A DNA stretch of 64,000 bases from Plastoroseomonas hellenica (GTDB lineage: Bacteria > Pseudomonadota > Alphaproteobacteria > Acetobacterales > Acetobacteraceae), in NCBI RefSeq assembly GCF_018129085.1, contig NZ_JAAGBB010000011.1, positions 62,001-126,000 of the forward strand, given 5' to 3'. Every line of letters begins with the position of its first letter. The stretch's first letter is position 1. A program made the position numbers and the translations under genes. Under the pieces are notes generated by a model. The model saw only the letters and a program-made list of their open reading frames with translations, did no database searches and had not been told where the DNA came from. Positions 26,762 through 33,644 of the stretch are shown piece by piece.

Positions 26762-27685
26762 ATGCGCGAGCACGACGACTACGAACCGCACCACGCATCC
26801 TCACCCACCGACCATGTCCTCAACGAACTCCAGCTCCACGGCTACCGCCCCTTCGCCGACGAACCCGACCAGCGGCTTCTGCCCGATGGCAACGCGGTCT
26901 CGGGCGCCGTCGCCGACGTCTTCAACGCGCTGATCGGAACGCTGGAGGACACCCGTCTTGAGCCCGACCTCGACGATCTCCTCTGGTCAACCGTCAACGT
27001 CTTCCACCGCGCCACCGAGCGGATCGCCCGCGAGCTCGATGACAACGAGCAGGCCCAGAAGCGTTCCCAGCGCGAACAGGACGGCAGCGAGGTGAAGTCG
27101 GTCGAGCTGGAGCGCCAGATCGCCGAGGGCATGACGCTGATCGAACGTCAGAACGTCTTCGAGTTGATGCGCGACCAGGCCGCCGAGCACTATGAGCGCC
27201 AGGTCGGCAAGGCGTGGCTCCCCCGCAGCGGGTCGAAGGTCAACCACCGCAATCTCACCTCGGCGATGATCGACAGCCGCGACTTCCTCATGGCGAAGAA
27301 GCGCGCCGAGCAAGAGGTGCTGCTGCCGCCGGGTCCGAAGATCGTCGTCACCGGCGGGCTGGACTACGACGACCACCGCCTGATCTGGGCCAAGCTCGAC
27401 CAAGTGCATGAGAAGCACCCGGACATGGTGCTGGTCCACGGCAAGTCGCCGAAGGGCGCCGAAAAAATTGCATCGCTCTGGGCGAAGAACCGCAATGTCC
27501 CGCAGATCGGCTTCGCGCCCGACTGGACGAAGCACGGCCGGGCAGCGCCGTTCAAGCGCAATGACGAGATGCTGCAGATCGTGCCGAAGGGCGTGATGCA
27601 CTTCCCCGGCACGGGCATCAACGACAACCTCGCCGACAAGGCCAAGAAGCTCGGCATCCCGGTCTGGAAGTTCGACGGCGCGTAA
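26762..27685 (+). CDS. DUF2493 domain protein (DprA/SLOG-like fold)
   Basis: The start is taken at the ATG 26762, at the end of the leader; the open frame extends upstream to 26498 through the leader and is not coding there. The 307-residue protein has an N-terminal helical region with heptad-like Glu/Gln/Arg (ARELDDNEQAQKRSQREQ, residues 93-110) and a C-terminal DUF2493 domain (KIVVTGGLDYDDHRLIWAKLDQV, then LVHGKSPKGAEKIASLWAK). DUF2493 belongs to the SLOG/Rossmann nucleotide-binding group. It is a regular member of this ICE block, with unknown role. Confidence 0.85.
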   Translation: MREHDDYEPHHASSPTDHVLNELQLHGYRPFADEPDQRLLPDGNAVSGAVADVFNALIGTLEDTRLEPDLDDLLWSTVNVFHRATERIARELDDNEQAQKRSQREQDGSEVKSVELERQIAEGMTLIERQNVFELMRDQAAEHYERQVGKAWLPRSGSKVNHRNLTSAMIDSRDFLMAKKRAEQEVLLPPGPKIVVTGGLDYDDHRLIWAKLDQVHEKHPDMVLVHGKSPKGAEKIASLWAKNRNVPQIGFAPDWTKHGRAAPFKRNDEMLQIVPKGVMHFPGTGINDNLADKAKKLGIPVWKFDGA

Positions 27686-27728
27686 GCGCCGCCATCTTTC
27701 ACGTTCCCGCCCCGACAGACGAAGGCGT

Positions 27729-28433
27729 TCAAGGCTGCTGGCGCCAAAACTGCGTGCTGTAATTGTTCAGCCCGCGGCTATGAGAATCGACTGTCGCTTG
27801 GAAGGTGTCCGGGATCTTGTCCCCCTCACCACCTTCCCTGAAATAATCCCTGACCGAATAGAGCGCGCCTCTCATGAGGTGCTCCCAGGTTTGATAGAGC
27901 GTGTTTTGCAGTTCCTGCTCTTGCTTGGCGGCGCTCGGCTTCCGCTTGGGGATCGGCCTCGTATAGTCCGGACGCAGATCGACGTCATGGACGAAGGTTA
28001 TGTGGCTGAACTTCCACTCGTCGTCGACCGTCCCGCGCCACCGATAGCTCACCCTGACACTCAGATGTTTGCTGAAGCGATGCGGCGGCATGATCTGGTC
28101 ATCGACTATGAAAAGCTGCGCGTCCTTCTGTTCGGTTTCCAGTCGTCGCTTCATAGCGCCGACGGCGAAGGACAAATCACGTCCTGCGCGTCGAAGTGCG
28201 TCTCCTGTTTCCGCCCGCTTTTTCGGCGCCTTAGCCTTGCGGTGTTTCGCCAAGCTCTGATCGAATGAATGAAGCTTCGTTGCGATGTAGGAGCCGCAGT
28301 TCGCCAGAGCGAGACGGTGCAAATCACCCGACCGTTCCTCCCGGATCGCCTCCTCGATGAGCCTGTCCACCTCGCTGGCGTCGAGGGCCACGATGGCAAC
28401 CTGCTGATCTCGGGGGATGTTGATCTCTCCCAT
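27729..28433 (-). CDS. Hypothetical cargo protein, inserted against backbone orientation
   Basis: I do not recognise this family. With the ATG 28433 as start it has 234 residues; a longer frame reaches 28493. It is hydrophilic, with a basic region (HRKAKAPKKRAETGDALRRAGRD) and another at PKRKPSAAKQEQ, and no membrane segment or catalytic motif. It has a lower GC content than its neighbours and runs opposite to the backbone genes, converging on DUF2493, so it is probably a recently acquired cargo gene in a variable slot of the element. Several such orphan genes in ICE slots are defence proteins, but nothing here proves that. Confidence 0.7.
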   Translation of the reverse strand: MGEINIPRDQQVAIVALDASEVDRLIEEAIREERSGDLHRLALANCGSYIATKLHSFDQSLAKHRKAKAPKKRAETGDALRRAGRDLSFAVGAMKRRLETEQKDAQLFIVDDQIMPPHRFSKHLSVRVSYRWRGTVDDEWKFSHITFVHDVDLRPDYTRPIPKRKPSAAKQEQELQNTLYQTWEHLMRGALYSVRDYFREGGEGDKIPDTFQATVDSHSRGLNNYSTQFWRQQP

Positions 28434-28787
28434 GCCGTGTATCCTCGTTCTCCTGCTGACGCGTGGGTCTCCGCCGACCACCTCGGAGCTCAAGTCACAG
28501 ACGGCGAGTCACCCAGTGCAAGAATAGCCGACACGGAGTGAATTCGCACGGTGAAGCACATGAGGTCTCTGGACTGATTAGTGCCTCCACGTAGAGCAAA
28601 GCACCCCCGCTTATCTGCGCTGATCCTTGGTCGGATTGATCGCTTGACGCCATCAACCCGTAAAGGGTCGGCTATGCGAGCACGCCGCCACTTCGGCTGC
28701 GCCTGCGCGATGATTGCAGCGCTCACTCCGACACTCCGGGCGCCTGTCAGAGGGGGATGGTCCTCCGCTCGAACAGGAGCCGGATCG
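28434..28787. other. Intergenic region beside the cargo gene
   Basis: About 350 bases between the divergent cargo gene and the small gene at 28788. Open frames here have no family resemblance or ribosome-binding sites. It probably holds the divergent promoters; a TTGACG at 28644 could be a -35 element, but no clear -10 was found. Confidence 0.4.
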
Positions 28788-28955
28788 ATGTCCGTCAACG
28801 ACGCTCACGCCTTCGCCTTCAGCCTCGCCACCACGTTGATGGCGACCATCATCATCTTCCAGGCTGGTGACGGCACCCTCTCAGTTACGCCCGCCTGCGA
28901 GTACGACGGCGACCCCGCCGCCATCGTCCACGAAATCGATCCCTTCGCCCCCTGA
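28788..28955 (+). CDS. Small conserved-looking protein of the ICE backbone (55 aa)
   Basis: The ATG 28788 is placed well behind CAGGAGCCG, better than other starts in a longer frame. The product begins MSVNDAHAFAFSLATTLMATIIIFQAGDG and ends in an acidic tail with EIDPF. It looks like a small single-domain protein with a hydrophobic helix (about residues 8-25) that could be amphipathic. I cannot assign a function. It is co-directional with the membrane protein downstream. Confidence 0.55.
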   Translation: MSVNDAHAFAFSLATTLMATIIIFQAGDGTLSVTPACEYDGDPAAIVHEIDPFAP

Positions 28956-29098
28956 CCGGGGCGAGCCGGCGCGGCCGAGCGGAGATCACATGCGATTTCC
29001 GCTCCCGGCGCAGCCGGTTTTCGACTATATTTCGATCGCGCCGTGGTGGTGGTGGTGGAGGCGCAACCGTCAGACCTTTTCTCACGGAGGCCACCATC

Positions 29099-29542
29099 AT
29101 GATCATCCTCGCCATCCTCGTATCGCTGGCCGCCATCGGCCTACTCTGCTGGCTGCTGTTCACGCTGGCCGTGTTCGCGCTGCCGGCGTTCGCCGGCGTG
29201 ACCACCGGCGCCTGGGCGTATGGCACCGGCGCGGGCATCGTCGGCGCGATCGTCGTCGGCGCCGTCGCCGCCGGCGCCACGCTGGGCATCGGCCAGTTCC
29301 TGCTCCTCTTCGTCCGACTGATGTGGCTCAAGCTCGTCGTGGCCATCGCCTTTGTCGCCCCGGCGGCGATCGCCGGATTCCACGCCACCCATGGCATCGT
29401 GAAGCACCTGATGCCCTCGGAAGCGTGGCAGATCGCCTTCTCGATCATTGGCGCCATCGCAATCGGCATCACCGCCTTCGTTCGGATCGCTGGCATCGCG
29501 GCGGCACCGAGCCCGTCCGACCGGGATCTTGTCCAGGCCTGA
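29099..29542 (+). CDS. Small multi-pass membrane protein
   Basis: 147 residues with four or so hydrophobic segments: about 2-30 (LAILVSLAAIGLLCWLLF), 44-75 (a Gly/Ala/Val-rich helix GIVGAIVVGAVAAGATLG), 78-98 and 113-135. The ATG has a GGAGG site nine bases upstream. No catalytic motif is visible. A short GTG/GGT simple repeat (29043-29058) lies in its leader. It is in the ICE accessory block; whether it serves surface exclusion or another role cannot be told. Confidence 0.65.
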   Translation: MIILAILVSLAAIGLLCWLLFTLAVFALPAFAGVTTGAWAYGTGAGIVGAIVVGAVAAGATLGIGQFLLLFVRLMWLKLVVAIAFVAPAAIAGFHATHGIVKHLMPSEAWQIAFSIIGAIAIGITAFVRIAGIAAAPSPSDRDLVQA

Positions 29543-30102
29543 TCTTCGTCATCACCATCAGAGGGTCAGACTAGCGGTGGGCGTAGCGGCCCTGCCGCCT
29601 CATGGCGTTGCGACGGCGGGTGCGGCGCGGATCGAGGCTCGGCCCGGAGAAGCGGTCGTCGTTCGAGCGCTGCAGAGGCAGAGCGATGCCTCGGCGGCGC
29701 ACCGGACATTCGGCGCGGCGATCACCTTGAGCGCGGTGGAAGGTCAGGATGCAGCAGCGGCAGCCTGACGGGAGGAGACGAAGCGGTGAGCATCGATCGC
29801 GGTGTCTTGCCGGTAGCGCAGAGCCGCCATGGTCTCCGTCATCTGGCCGTCCAGAGACCGCTCCACACGGCCTCTTCAATGGCTTGATCTGGCCGAAGGC
29901 CGGCTTCGCCTCGATCGCCTATGACGCAACAGCCGCGTCAGACTTTCTTCCCCTGCCGGCTGCGCCGCCATTCCTCGCGAGACAAGAAAGTCCTCCTTAG
30001 CTGTCGAGCCCCTTCGGGGTGCGCCGTCGATCGCCTCCGGCCTGCCGATCGCCATCGAGGCCGCAATGGTGCGGGCTCGGGAACGGAGAACGGAGACTTA
30101 CC
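29543..30102. other. Long gene-poor stretch with structured leader at its 3' end
   Basis: 560 bases without a supported gene. Frames on both strands are Arg/Pro-rich and of the kind GC-rich non-coding DNA produces. The last 160 bases hold leader copy B (29941-30064). The first 400 bases contain no repeat or motif that I can support. Confidence 0.5.
29941..30064 (+). promoter_or_regulatory. Second leader family, copy B (before DUF736 gene)
   Basis: Stem GACTTTCTT (29941-29949)/AAGAAAGTC (29984-29992), with TCGCGAGACAA at 29975-29985, then CCTTAGC, the hairpin GAGCCCC-TTC-GGGGTGC (about 30006-30022) and TCGCCATCGAGGCCGC (about 30049-30064). It is the counterpart of 26600-26730. Two positions of the first stem differ from copy A on both sides so that pairing is kept. 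Confidence 0.65.
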
Positions 30103-30429
30103 ATGGCGACCATCGGCACCTTCAAGAAGTCCGGCTCGAACGAGTTCACCGGCGAAATCGTCACCCTCAGCGTCCAGGCCAAAAACGTGCGCATCGTCCC
30201 CGACACCCGCGCCACTGGCGAGAACGCCCCCAGCCACCGGGTCCTGGTCGGCCGCGCCGAGATCGGCGCCGCCTGGTCCAAGCGCTCAAACGAGGGCCGC
30301 GATTATCTGGGCCTCAAGCTCGACGATCCGAGCTTCAACGCCCCGATCTACGCCAACCTCTTCGACGACGAGGAAGCCGAGACCTTCTCGCTGATCTGGT
30401 CCCGCCCCAACGGCCGGCGCGGCGACTGA
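30103..30429 (+). CDS. DUF736 domain protein, copy 1
   Basis: 108 residues, starting MATIGTFKK behind CGGAGACTTACC. The DUF736 signature is complete: an N-terminal beta strand with FTGEIVTLSV, then a conserved GAAWSKRSNEGRDYLGLKLDDPSFNAPIYANLF and IWSRPNGRR. DUF736 proteins are small and found almost only on conjugative elements of alpha- and betaproteobacteria; their role is unknown. A paralogue lies at 35638 inside the transfer operon. A strong hairpin follows at 30440. Confidence 0.9.
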   Translation: MATIGTFKKSGSNEFTGEIVTLSVQAKNVRIVPDTRATGENAPSHRVLVGRAEIGAAWSKRSNEGRDYLGLKLDDPSFNAPIYANLFDDEEAETFSLIWSRPNGRRGD

Positions 30430-30439
30430 GACCCATCGC

Positions 30440-30467
30440 AAGGCCCCGGCCGAAAGGTCGGGGCCTT
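30440..30467 (+). terminator. Terminator-like hairpin after DUF736 copy 1
   Basis: A 12-base-pair stem AAGGCCCCGGCC/GGTCGGGGCCTT (one G-U pair) with a GAAA tetraloop, 10 bases after the stop. The stem ends in TT but no longer U-tract follows. Confidence 0.6.
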
Positions 30468-30555
30468 CGCCCATGAGACGACCGAATCAGTCACAGCAAT
30501 CAGGAACGAAGTGGCAGCGCATAAGGAGCTTGTGGCTGGATTCGTCGCGCTAAAG

Positions 30556-30570
30556 CGACTATTATAGTCG
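30556..30570. promoter_or_regulatory. Palindromic operator upstream of the XRE gene
   Basis: Perfect inverted repeat CGACTAT-T-ATAGTCG, 43 bases before the XRE start. A second, overlapping dyad GTCGC-N6-GCGAC lies immediately upstream. It is a likely autoregulatory site of the XRE repressor. Confidence 0.5.
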
Positions 30571-30613
30571 TAGTTCTGGCGTACGCGTGGGTCCGAATGG
30601 GAGGTGATCATGC

Positions 30614-30856
30614 ATGATCACCGCCCGACAATCGCGGGCCGCACGCGCGTTGCTGGGTTGGACGCAGGAGACGCTCGCTGACAAGGCCCGAGTATCGCTG
30701 ACCGCGCTCAAGCGCCTTGAATCCGCAAGCGGTCTCGAGGTCTTTGAGAGCACACGCGATGAGGTCCGGCGTGCGTTCGAGCGGGGCGGGATCGTCTTCC
30801 TGAACTCCGACCAGGGCGTGGGAGTGATGCTTGTCGACAGGAAGAAGAAGAGCTGA
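30614..30856 (+). CDS. Small XRE-family helix-turn-helix regulator
   Basis: 80 residues. The helix-turn-helix spans ITARQSRAARALLGWTQETLADKARVSLTALKRLESASG (split over residues 2-40), followed by a short tail with VFLNSDQGVGVMLVDRKKK. The ATG is preceded by GGAGGTGATC. It is placed just upstream of the QseM-like gene, where a small XRE-type regulator (QseC) controls the antiactivator in ICEs of the ICEMlSymR7A type; orthology to QseC is not shown. The palindrome at 30556 is the probable operator. Confidence 0.85.
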   Translation: MITARQSRAARALLGWTQETLADKARVSLTALKRLESASGLEVFESTRDEVRRAFERGGIVFLNSDQGVGVMLVDRKKKS

Positions 30857-30976
30857 CGCATCGGCGCAGGTTCCGACCGCCCGATCGCCCTGCGACGGCA
30901 TCGCGGATAGCCAACACCTTCAAAACAGCGTTAACAATTCCCTTCAAAATGGATACATCCTTGCTCGGGGGATGCC

Positions 30977-31240
30977 GTGACCAAGGAAGACTTTCTGGAC
31001 CAGCCGCCTGGGGGCACCGCCCTCACCGCCTATGATCGGGCGCATCTGAAGCTGTATCTGCGCCTCCTCGACGCGGACGCCGAAGGCGCGGACTGGAAAG
31101 AAGTCGTCGAAGTGCTGTTTGGAATCTGTGCCAAAGCCGAACCGGAGCGCGCCGCGCGCGTCCACACCACCCATCTCGCCCGTGCAAAATGGATGACCGA
31201 GAACGGCTTCTCCGAGCTGTTGGGGCCCCGTTTGCATTGA
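30977..31240 (+). CDS. QseM-like DUF2285 protein (putative transfer antiactivator)
   Basis: An 87-residue protein starting at GTG 30977 behind CGGGGGATGCC. It has the DUF2285 pattern: LRLLDADAEGADWKEVVEVLFG, then HLARAKWMTENGFSELL. This aligns with the C-terminal half of the FseA-like product downstream (LRAVDARQSGA..., RLARDGMKLVRGGYRTLL). In ICEMlSymR7A the small DUF2285 protein QseM blocks the activators TraR and FseA, keeping transfer off. The same role here is inferred from family and position, not shown. Confidence 0.75.
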   Translation: MTKEDFLDQPPGGTALTAYDRAHLKLYLRLLDADAEGADWKEVVEVLFGICAKAEPERAARVHTTHLARAKWMTENGFSELLGPRLH

Positions 31241-31241
31241 G

Positions 31242-31262
31242 GTGATGCAGAACCTGCATCAC
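31242..31262. promoter_or_regulatory. Inverted repeat between qseM-like and fseA-like genes
   Basis: Arms GTGATGCAG (31242-31250) and CTGCATCAC (31254-31262) with spacer AAC, starting two bases after the upstream stop. A further pair GTTGATCC (31264-31271)/GGATCAAC (31330-31337 region) follows in the same 119-base gap. It could be an operator or a processing hairpin. No U-tract follows, so a terminator is less likely. Confidence 0.4.
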
Positions 31263-31359
31263 GTTGATCCGACTTCGTTCTTCCCAGCCGAAATTCAACT
31301 TGGAATCGTGACGCCCGCGCAACTCGCGTTGGATCAACATTACGCAGAGGCGGTGGAGG

Positions 31360-31674
31360 ATGTCGGAGGATGAAAATTGGCGGTCGGAGGCCGCCTACGA
31401 GTATATTGATGATCTGACGCCCAGCGAGCTCGCCTGGGAATTCCTGCGGCGGAACCCCGATTACAGACAATCCTATTACCAGCTGTTGTCCAGCGGCCGA
31501 CTGACGGACGAGACAGCTCGGGACTTTGCGCAGCAATGGGGGTTGCGATTTCGTAGCCGACCCGCAATCCACGGCTCTCGCCCGGCCGATATTCTGGACC
31601 CCGCAAGTCGATCCAGCCGCGATCCTGCTCGAAGCCAGCCCCTCGCCGTCCGAAGGCTTTCACCTCACCGCTGA
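31360..31674 (+). CDS. FseA-like activator, N-terminal frame (DUF6499), joined to next by +1 frameshift
   Basis: A 104-codon frame starting ATG 31360. Residues 13-64 (YEYIDDLTPSELAWEFLRRN, then DFAQQWGLRF) form a DUF6499-type domain. After WGLRF at residue 64 the frame turns into unrelated sequence, while the +1 frame continues with ADPQSTALARPIFWTPQ, as homologous single proteins do. The switch falls at TTT-C (31549-31552), where tRNA-Phe could slip from TTT to TTC, with GGGGG six bases upstream. In ICEMlSymR7A the homologous activator FseA is made by programmed +1 frameshifting between two frames; this looks like the same arrangement. Confidence 0.75.
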   Translation: MSEDENWRSEAAYEYIDDLTPSELAWEFLRRNPDYRQSYYQLLSSGRLTDETARDFAQQWGLRFRSRPAIHGSRPADILDPASRSSRDPARSQPLAVRRLSPHR

Positions 31675-32125
31675 TGAACTGCGAGGGCAAGCGAGGCTCG
31701 ACCGGGATGCCACGCTGATCCAGCTTCAGCTACGTGGCGAGCGCTACGACGTCGGCCTGACCGCGCTTGATGGGAACGAGCCGCTTGCGGCCGTCATCCC
31801 GCTGGACGAGCTCACACTAGACCGCCTCACCGCTCTCGGACGGTTCTGGGCGGCCGTGACGGGAAGGCGTGTTCCTCCCGACCCACGCATGACCCCGCAA
31901 CGCCGCGAGCGAGCCCGCCAGATGCTGCGCGCGGTCGACGCGCGCCAGAGCGGCGCCATTTACCGCGTCGTCGCCGAGTATCTCTTTCCCCAACACAAGA
32001 TCGACACAGCGTCCTGGGTCGGCGATCCGATCCGCGAGATCACCATCCGTCTCGCCCGCGACGGCATGAAGCTCGTGCGCGGCGGCTACCGCACATTGCT
32101 GCGCCGACCACGCCGCGACCGCTGA
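31553..32125 (+). CDS. FseA-like activator, C-terminal frame (DUF2285)
   Basis: The open frame runs from 31526, but homology begins at 31553 after the slip site, and no ribosome-binding site supports separate initiation. It encodes about 190 residues: FWTPQVDPAAILLEASPSPSEGFHLTADELRGQARLDRD (split at 1-50), then a beta-rich middle LIQLQLRGERYDVGLTALDG and a C-terminal DUF2285 helical domain (MLRAVDARQSGAIYRVVAEYLF, IRLARDGMKLVRGGYRTLL). Joined to the upstream frame the protein would have about 254 residues. It would activate the rdfS-like operon that begins 126 bases downstream. Confidence 0.75.
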   Translation, partial: VADPQSTALARPIFWTPQVDPAAILLEASPSPSEGFHLTADELRGQARLDRDATLIQLQLRGERYDVGLTALDGNEPLAAVIPLDELTLDRLTALGRFWAAVTGRRVPPDPRMTPQRRERARQMLRAVDARQSGAIYRVVAEYLFPQHKIDTASWVGDPIREITIRLARDGMKLVRGGYRTLLRRPRRDR

Positions 32126-32136
32126 CACCCGCAGCG

Positions 32137-32164
32137 TGTCGATCTTAGCCGCCTTACTTCGACA
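32137..32164. promoter_or_regulatory. Dyad upstream of the AlpA/RdfS-like gene
   Basis: TGTCGA (32137-32142) and TCGACA (32159-32164), 16 bases apart, about 88 bases before the RdfS-like ATG. The position suits an activator site for the FseA-like protein. The role is inference. Confidence 0.3.
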
Positions 32165-32251
32165 TCGTCCGAGGCGCCGTCTTCGCGCCACCGTGCTCGC
32201 AACCCGCCGCTCGTTCGCAGCGGCCTCCCGCGAGACCACGGAGGTTCGATC

Positions 32252-32533
32252 ATGGCCGAAAAAGCCGCCAACCTACCGCCACGCTACCTGAGAACTCAGG
32301 AAGCCGCGCGCTTCCTCGGCCTCTCCGAACGCACCCTCGAGAAGCACCGCACCTACGGCACCGGCCCGATCTACCGCAAGCTCGGCGGTCGCGTCGTCTA
32401 CTCCGTCGAGGACCTGCAGAGCTGGGCGGATCGCGGCCTCGTCACCTCGACCTCCGATCCTCGCGGCGGCTCTGTGCTGCCGGCCAAGCGCCAGCCCTCG
32501 CCCGCTACCGCCGGCGGCCGCTTTCCGCGCTGA
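32252..32533 (+). CDS. AlpA/MerR-type HTH protein, RdfS-like recombination directionality factor
   Basis: 93 residues; ATG behind CGGAGGTTCGATC. The helix-turn-helix YLRTQEAARFLGLSERTLEKHRTYGTGPIYRKLGGRVVYSVEDLQSW (in pieces, residues 12-60) is the excisionase/AlpA type (HTH_17). The C-terminal tail is Pro/Ser/Ala-rich. In ICEs with this gene order, the RdfS excisionase is the first gene of the operon that continues through repA, parA, traF and the relaxase. That order is kept here. A transcriptional activator role alone is an alternative. Confidence 0.8.
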   Translation: MAEKAANLPPRYLRTQEAARFLGLSERTLEKHRTYGTGPIYRKLGGRVVYSVEDLQSWADRGLVTSTSDPRGGSVLPAKRQPSPATAGGRFPR

Positions 32534-32545
32534 GGTGGGCCGTCC

Positions 32546-33433
32546 ATGTCGTCCCGCCATCATCATCGCGACGAGCGCGCGCAGCTCGATCTGTTCCGGG
32601 CGCTGCCCGGCGATCTTGCGCCCCGCGATGCGCAGGACCTCATGGCCTATCCGTTCTTCTCGCTCGCCAAGTCGAAGCGCCTGGCGCCGATCGACTTCAC
32701 GGCGGGCTCGGTGAAGATCCGCGTCGAGGCCGTATCCGAGCATGGCATGGCCACGATCTGGGATGCAGACGTCCTGATCTGGGCCGCCTCGCAGATCGTC
32801 GAGGCCCGCGACGTCGGTTTGCGGCCGTCGCGGCTGATGGCCACCACACCCTATGAGATTCTGAACTTCATCGGCCGCGGCGTCAGCTTGCGCGATTACG
32901 ACCGCCTGAAGGCCGCGCTCGACCGGCTGCAATCGACCACCGTCGCGACCTCGATCCGCCAGCCCACCGAGCGGCGGATGCACCGCTTCTCCTGGATCAA
33001 CGAATGGAAGGAGCGCGCCGATCACCGCGGCCGTCCGCTCGGCCTGGAGCTGATCGTCCCCGACTGGTTCTACGGCGCCGTTCTCGACGACGCGCTCGTC
33101 CTCACGATCGACCGAAACTATTTCGGTCTCACGGGCGGCCTGGAGCGCTGGCTGTATCGCCTCGTGCGCAAGCACGGCGGCAAACAGGAGTTCGGCTGGA
33201 GCTTCGACTTCCCGCACCTCCACGCCAAGTCCGGCAGCCTCTCGCCGCTCAAACACTTCGCCTACGACCTGCGCGACATCGTCCGTCGCCAGCCGCTGCC
33301 CGGTTACCGGCTCACCATCGAGCAGTGCCTCGCCGGTCCCGAAATCCTGTCCTTCGTACCCACCGATCCCGACGCGCTCGGCATCCCACGCCGCCGTCGC
33401 CGCTCGACAACTCGCCCTGGGGATAAGCTGTGA
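32546..33433 (+). CDS. repA: RepA-like replication initiator protein
   Basis: A 295-residue plasmid-type initiator (RepA_C family), with FFSLAKSKRLAPIDF, MATTPYEILNFIGRGVSLRDYDRLKAALDRLQSTTVAT and RIWSW-type positions SWINEW, ending in a basic tail RRRRRSTTRPGDKL. It starts 12 bases after the rdfS-like gene. Three iteron-like repeats lie directly behind the stop codon. Together these indicate that the excised circular form can replicate by itself, as known for several ICEs. Confidence 0.88.
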   Translation: MSSRHHHRDERAQLDLFRALPGDLAPRDAQDLMAYPFFSLAKSKRLAPIDFTAGSVKIRVEAVSEHGMATIWDADVLIWAASQIVEARDVGLRPSRLMATTPYEILNFIGRGVSLRDYDRLKAALDRLQSTTVATSIRQPTERRMHRFSWINEWKERADHRGRPLGLELIVPDWFYGAVLDDALVLTIDRNYFGLTGGLERWLYRLVRKHGGKQEFGWSFDFPHLHAKSGSLSPLKHFAYDLRDIVRRQPLPGYRLTIEQCLAGPEILSFVPTDPDALGIPRRRRRSTTRPGDKL

Positions 33434-33617
33434 ATCGTCTCGTGCTATCAGGGACCGGCACTATCGTGCCATCGGGGACCGGAGTCTCGTGCTATCGGGG
33501 ACCGAAATCGCCGATTCGTCGCGCTGAATCAGCAGCTTGCGAACCCCGTAACTTATCTAACCTAGATTCCTTCGGAATCTTTCTAACGGACCCGCGCTTT
33601 TCCACGCCTGCGGATAA
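33418..33617 (+). other. Putative origin of replication: three iterons, DnaA-like boxes, hairpin
   Basis: Three direct repeats with consensus TCGTGCYATCRGGGACCG at 33440-33457, 33464-33481 and 33487-33504, starting 24 and 23 bases apart, about two helical turns. Near-consensus DnaA boxes (TTATCCMCA type with one mismatch) flank them at 33418-33426 and 33609-33617 on the minus strand. An AT-rich segment with a hairpin AGATTCC-TTC-GGAATCT (33564-33580) sits between. This fits an iteron origin bound by the RepA encoded just upstream. Confidence 0.7.
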
Positions 33618-33644
33618 CCATCCGCCGGCAAGGAGGAGCGCGCC

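Noticed and set aside
29043-29058. GTG/GGT simple repeat
   Set aside because: Too short to support a function; possibly a spot for slippage but without evidence.
29571-29879. 102-codon minus-strand frame in the gene-poor stretch
   Set aside because: Arg/Pro/Cys-rich, typical of non-coding GC-rich DNA.
33440-33504. CRISPR-like short repeats
   Set aside because: Only three 18-base repeats with spacers of 5-6 bases, directly behind repA: iterons, not CRISPR.
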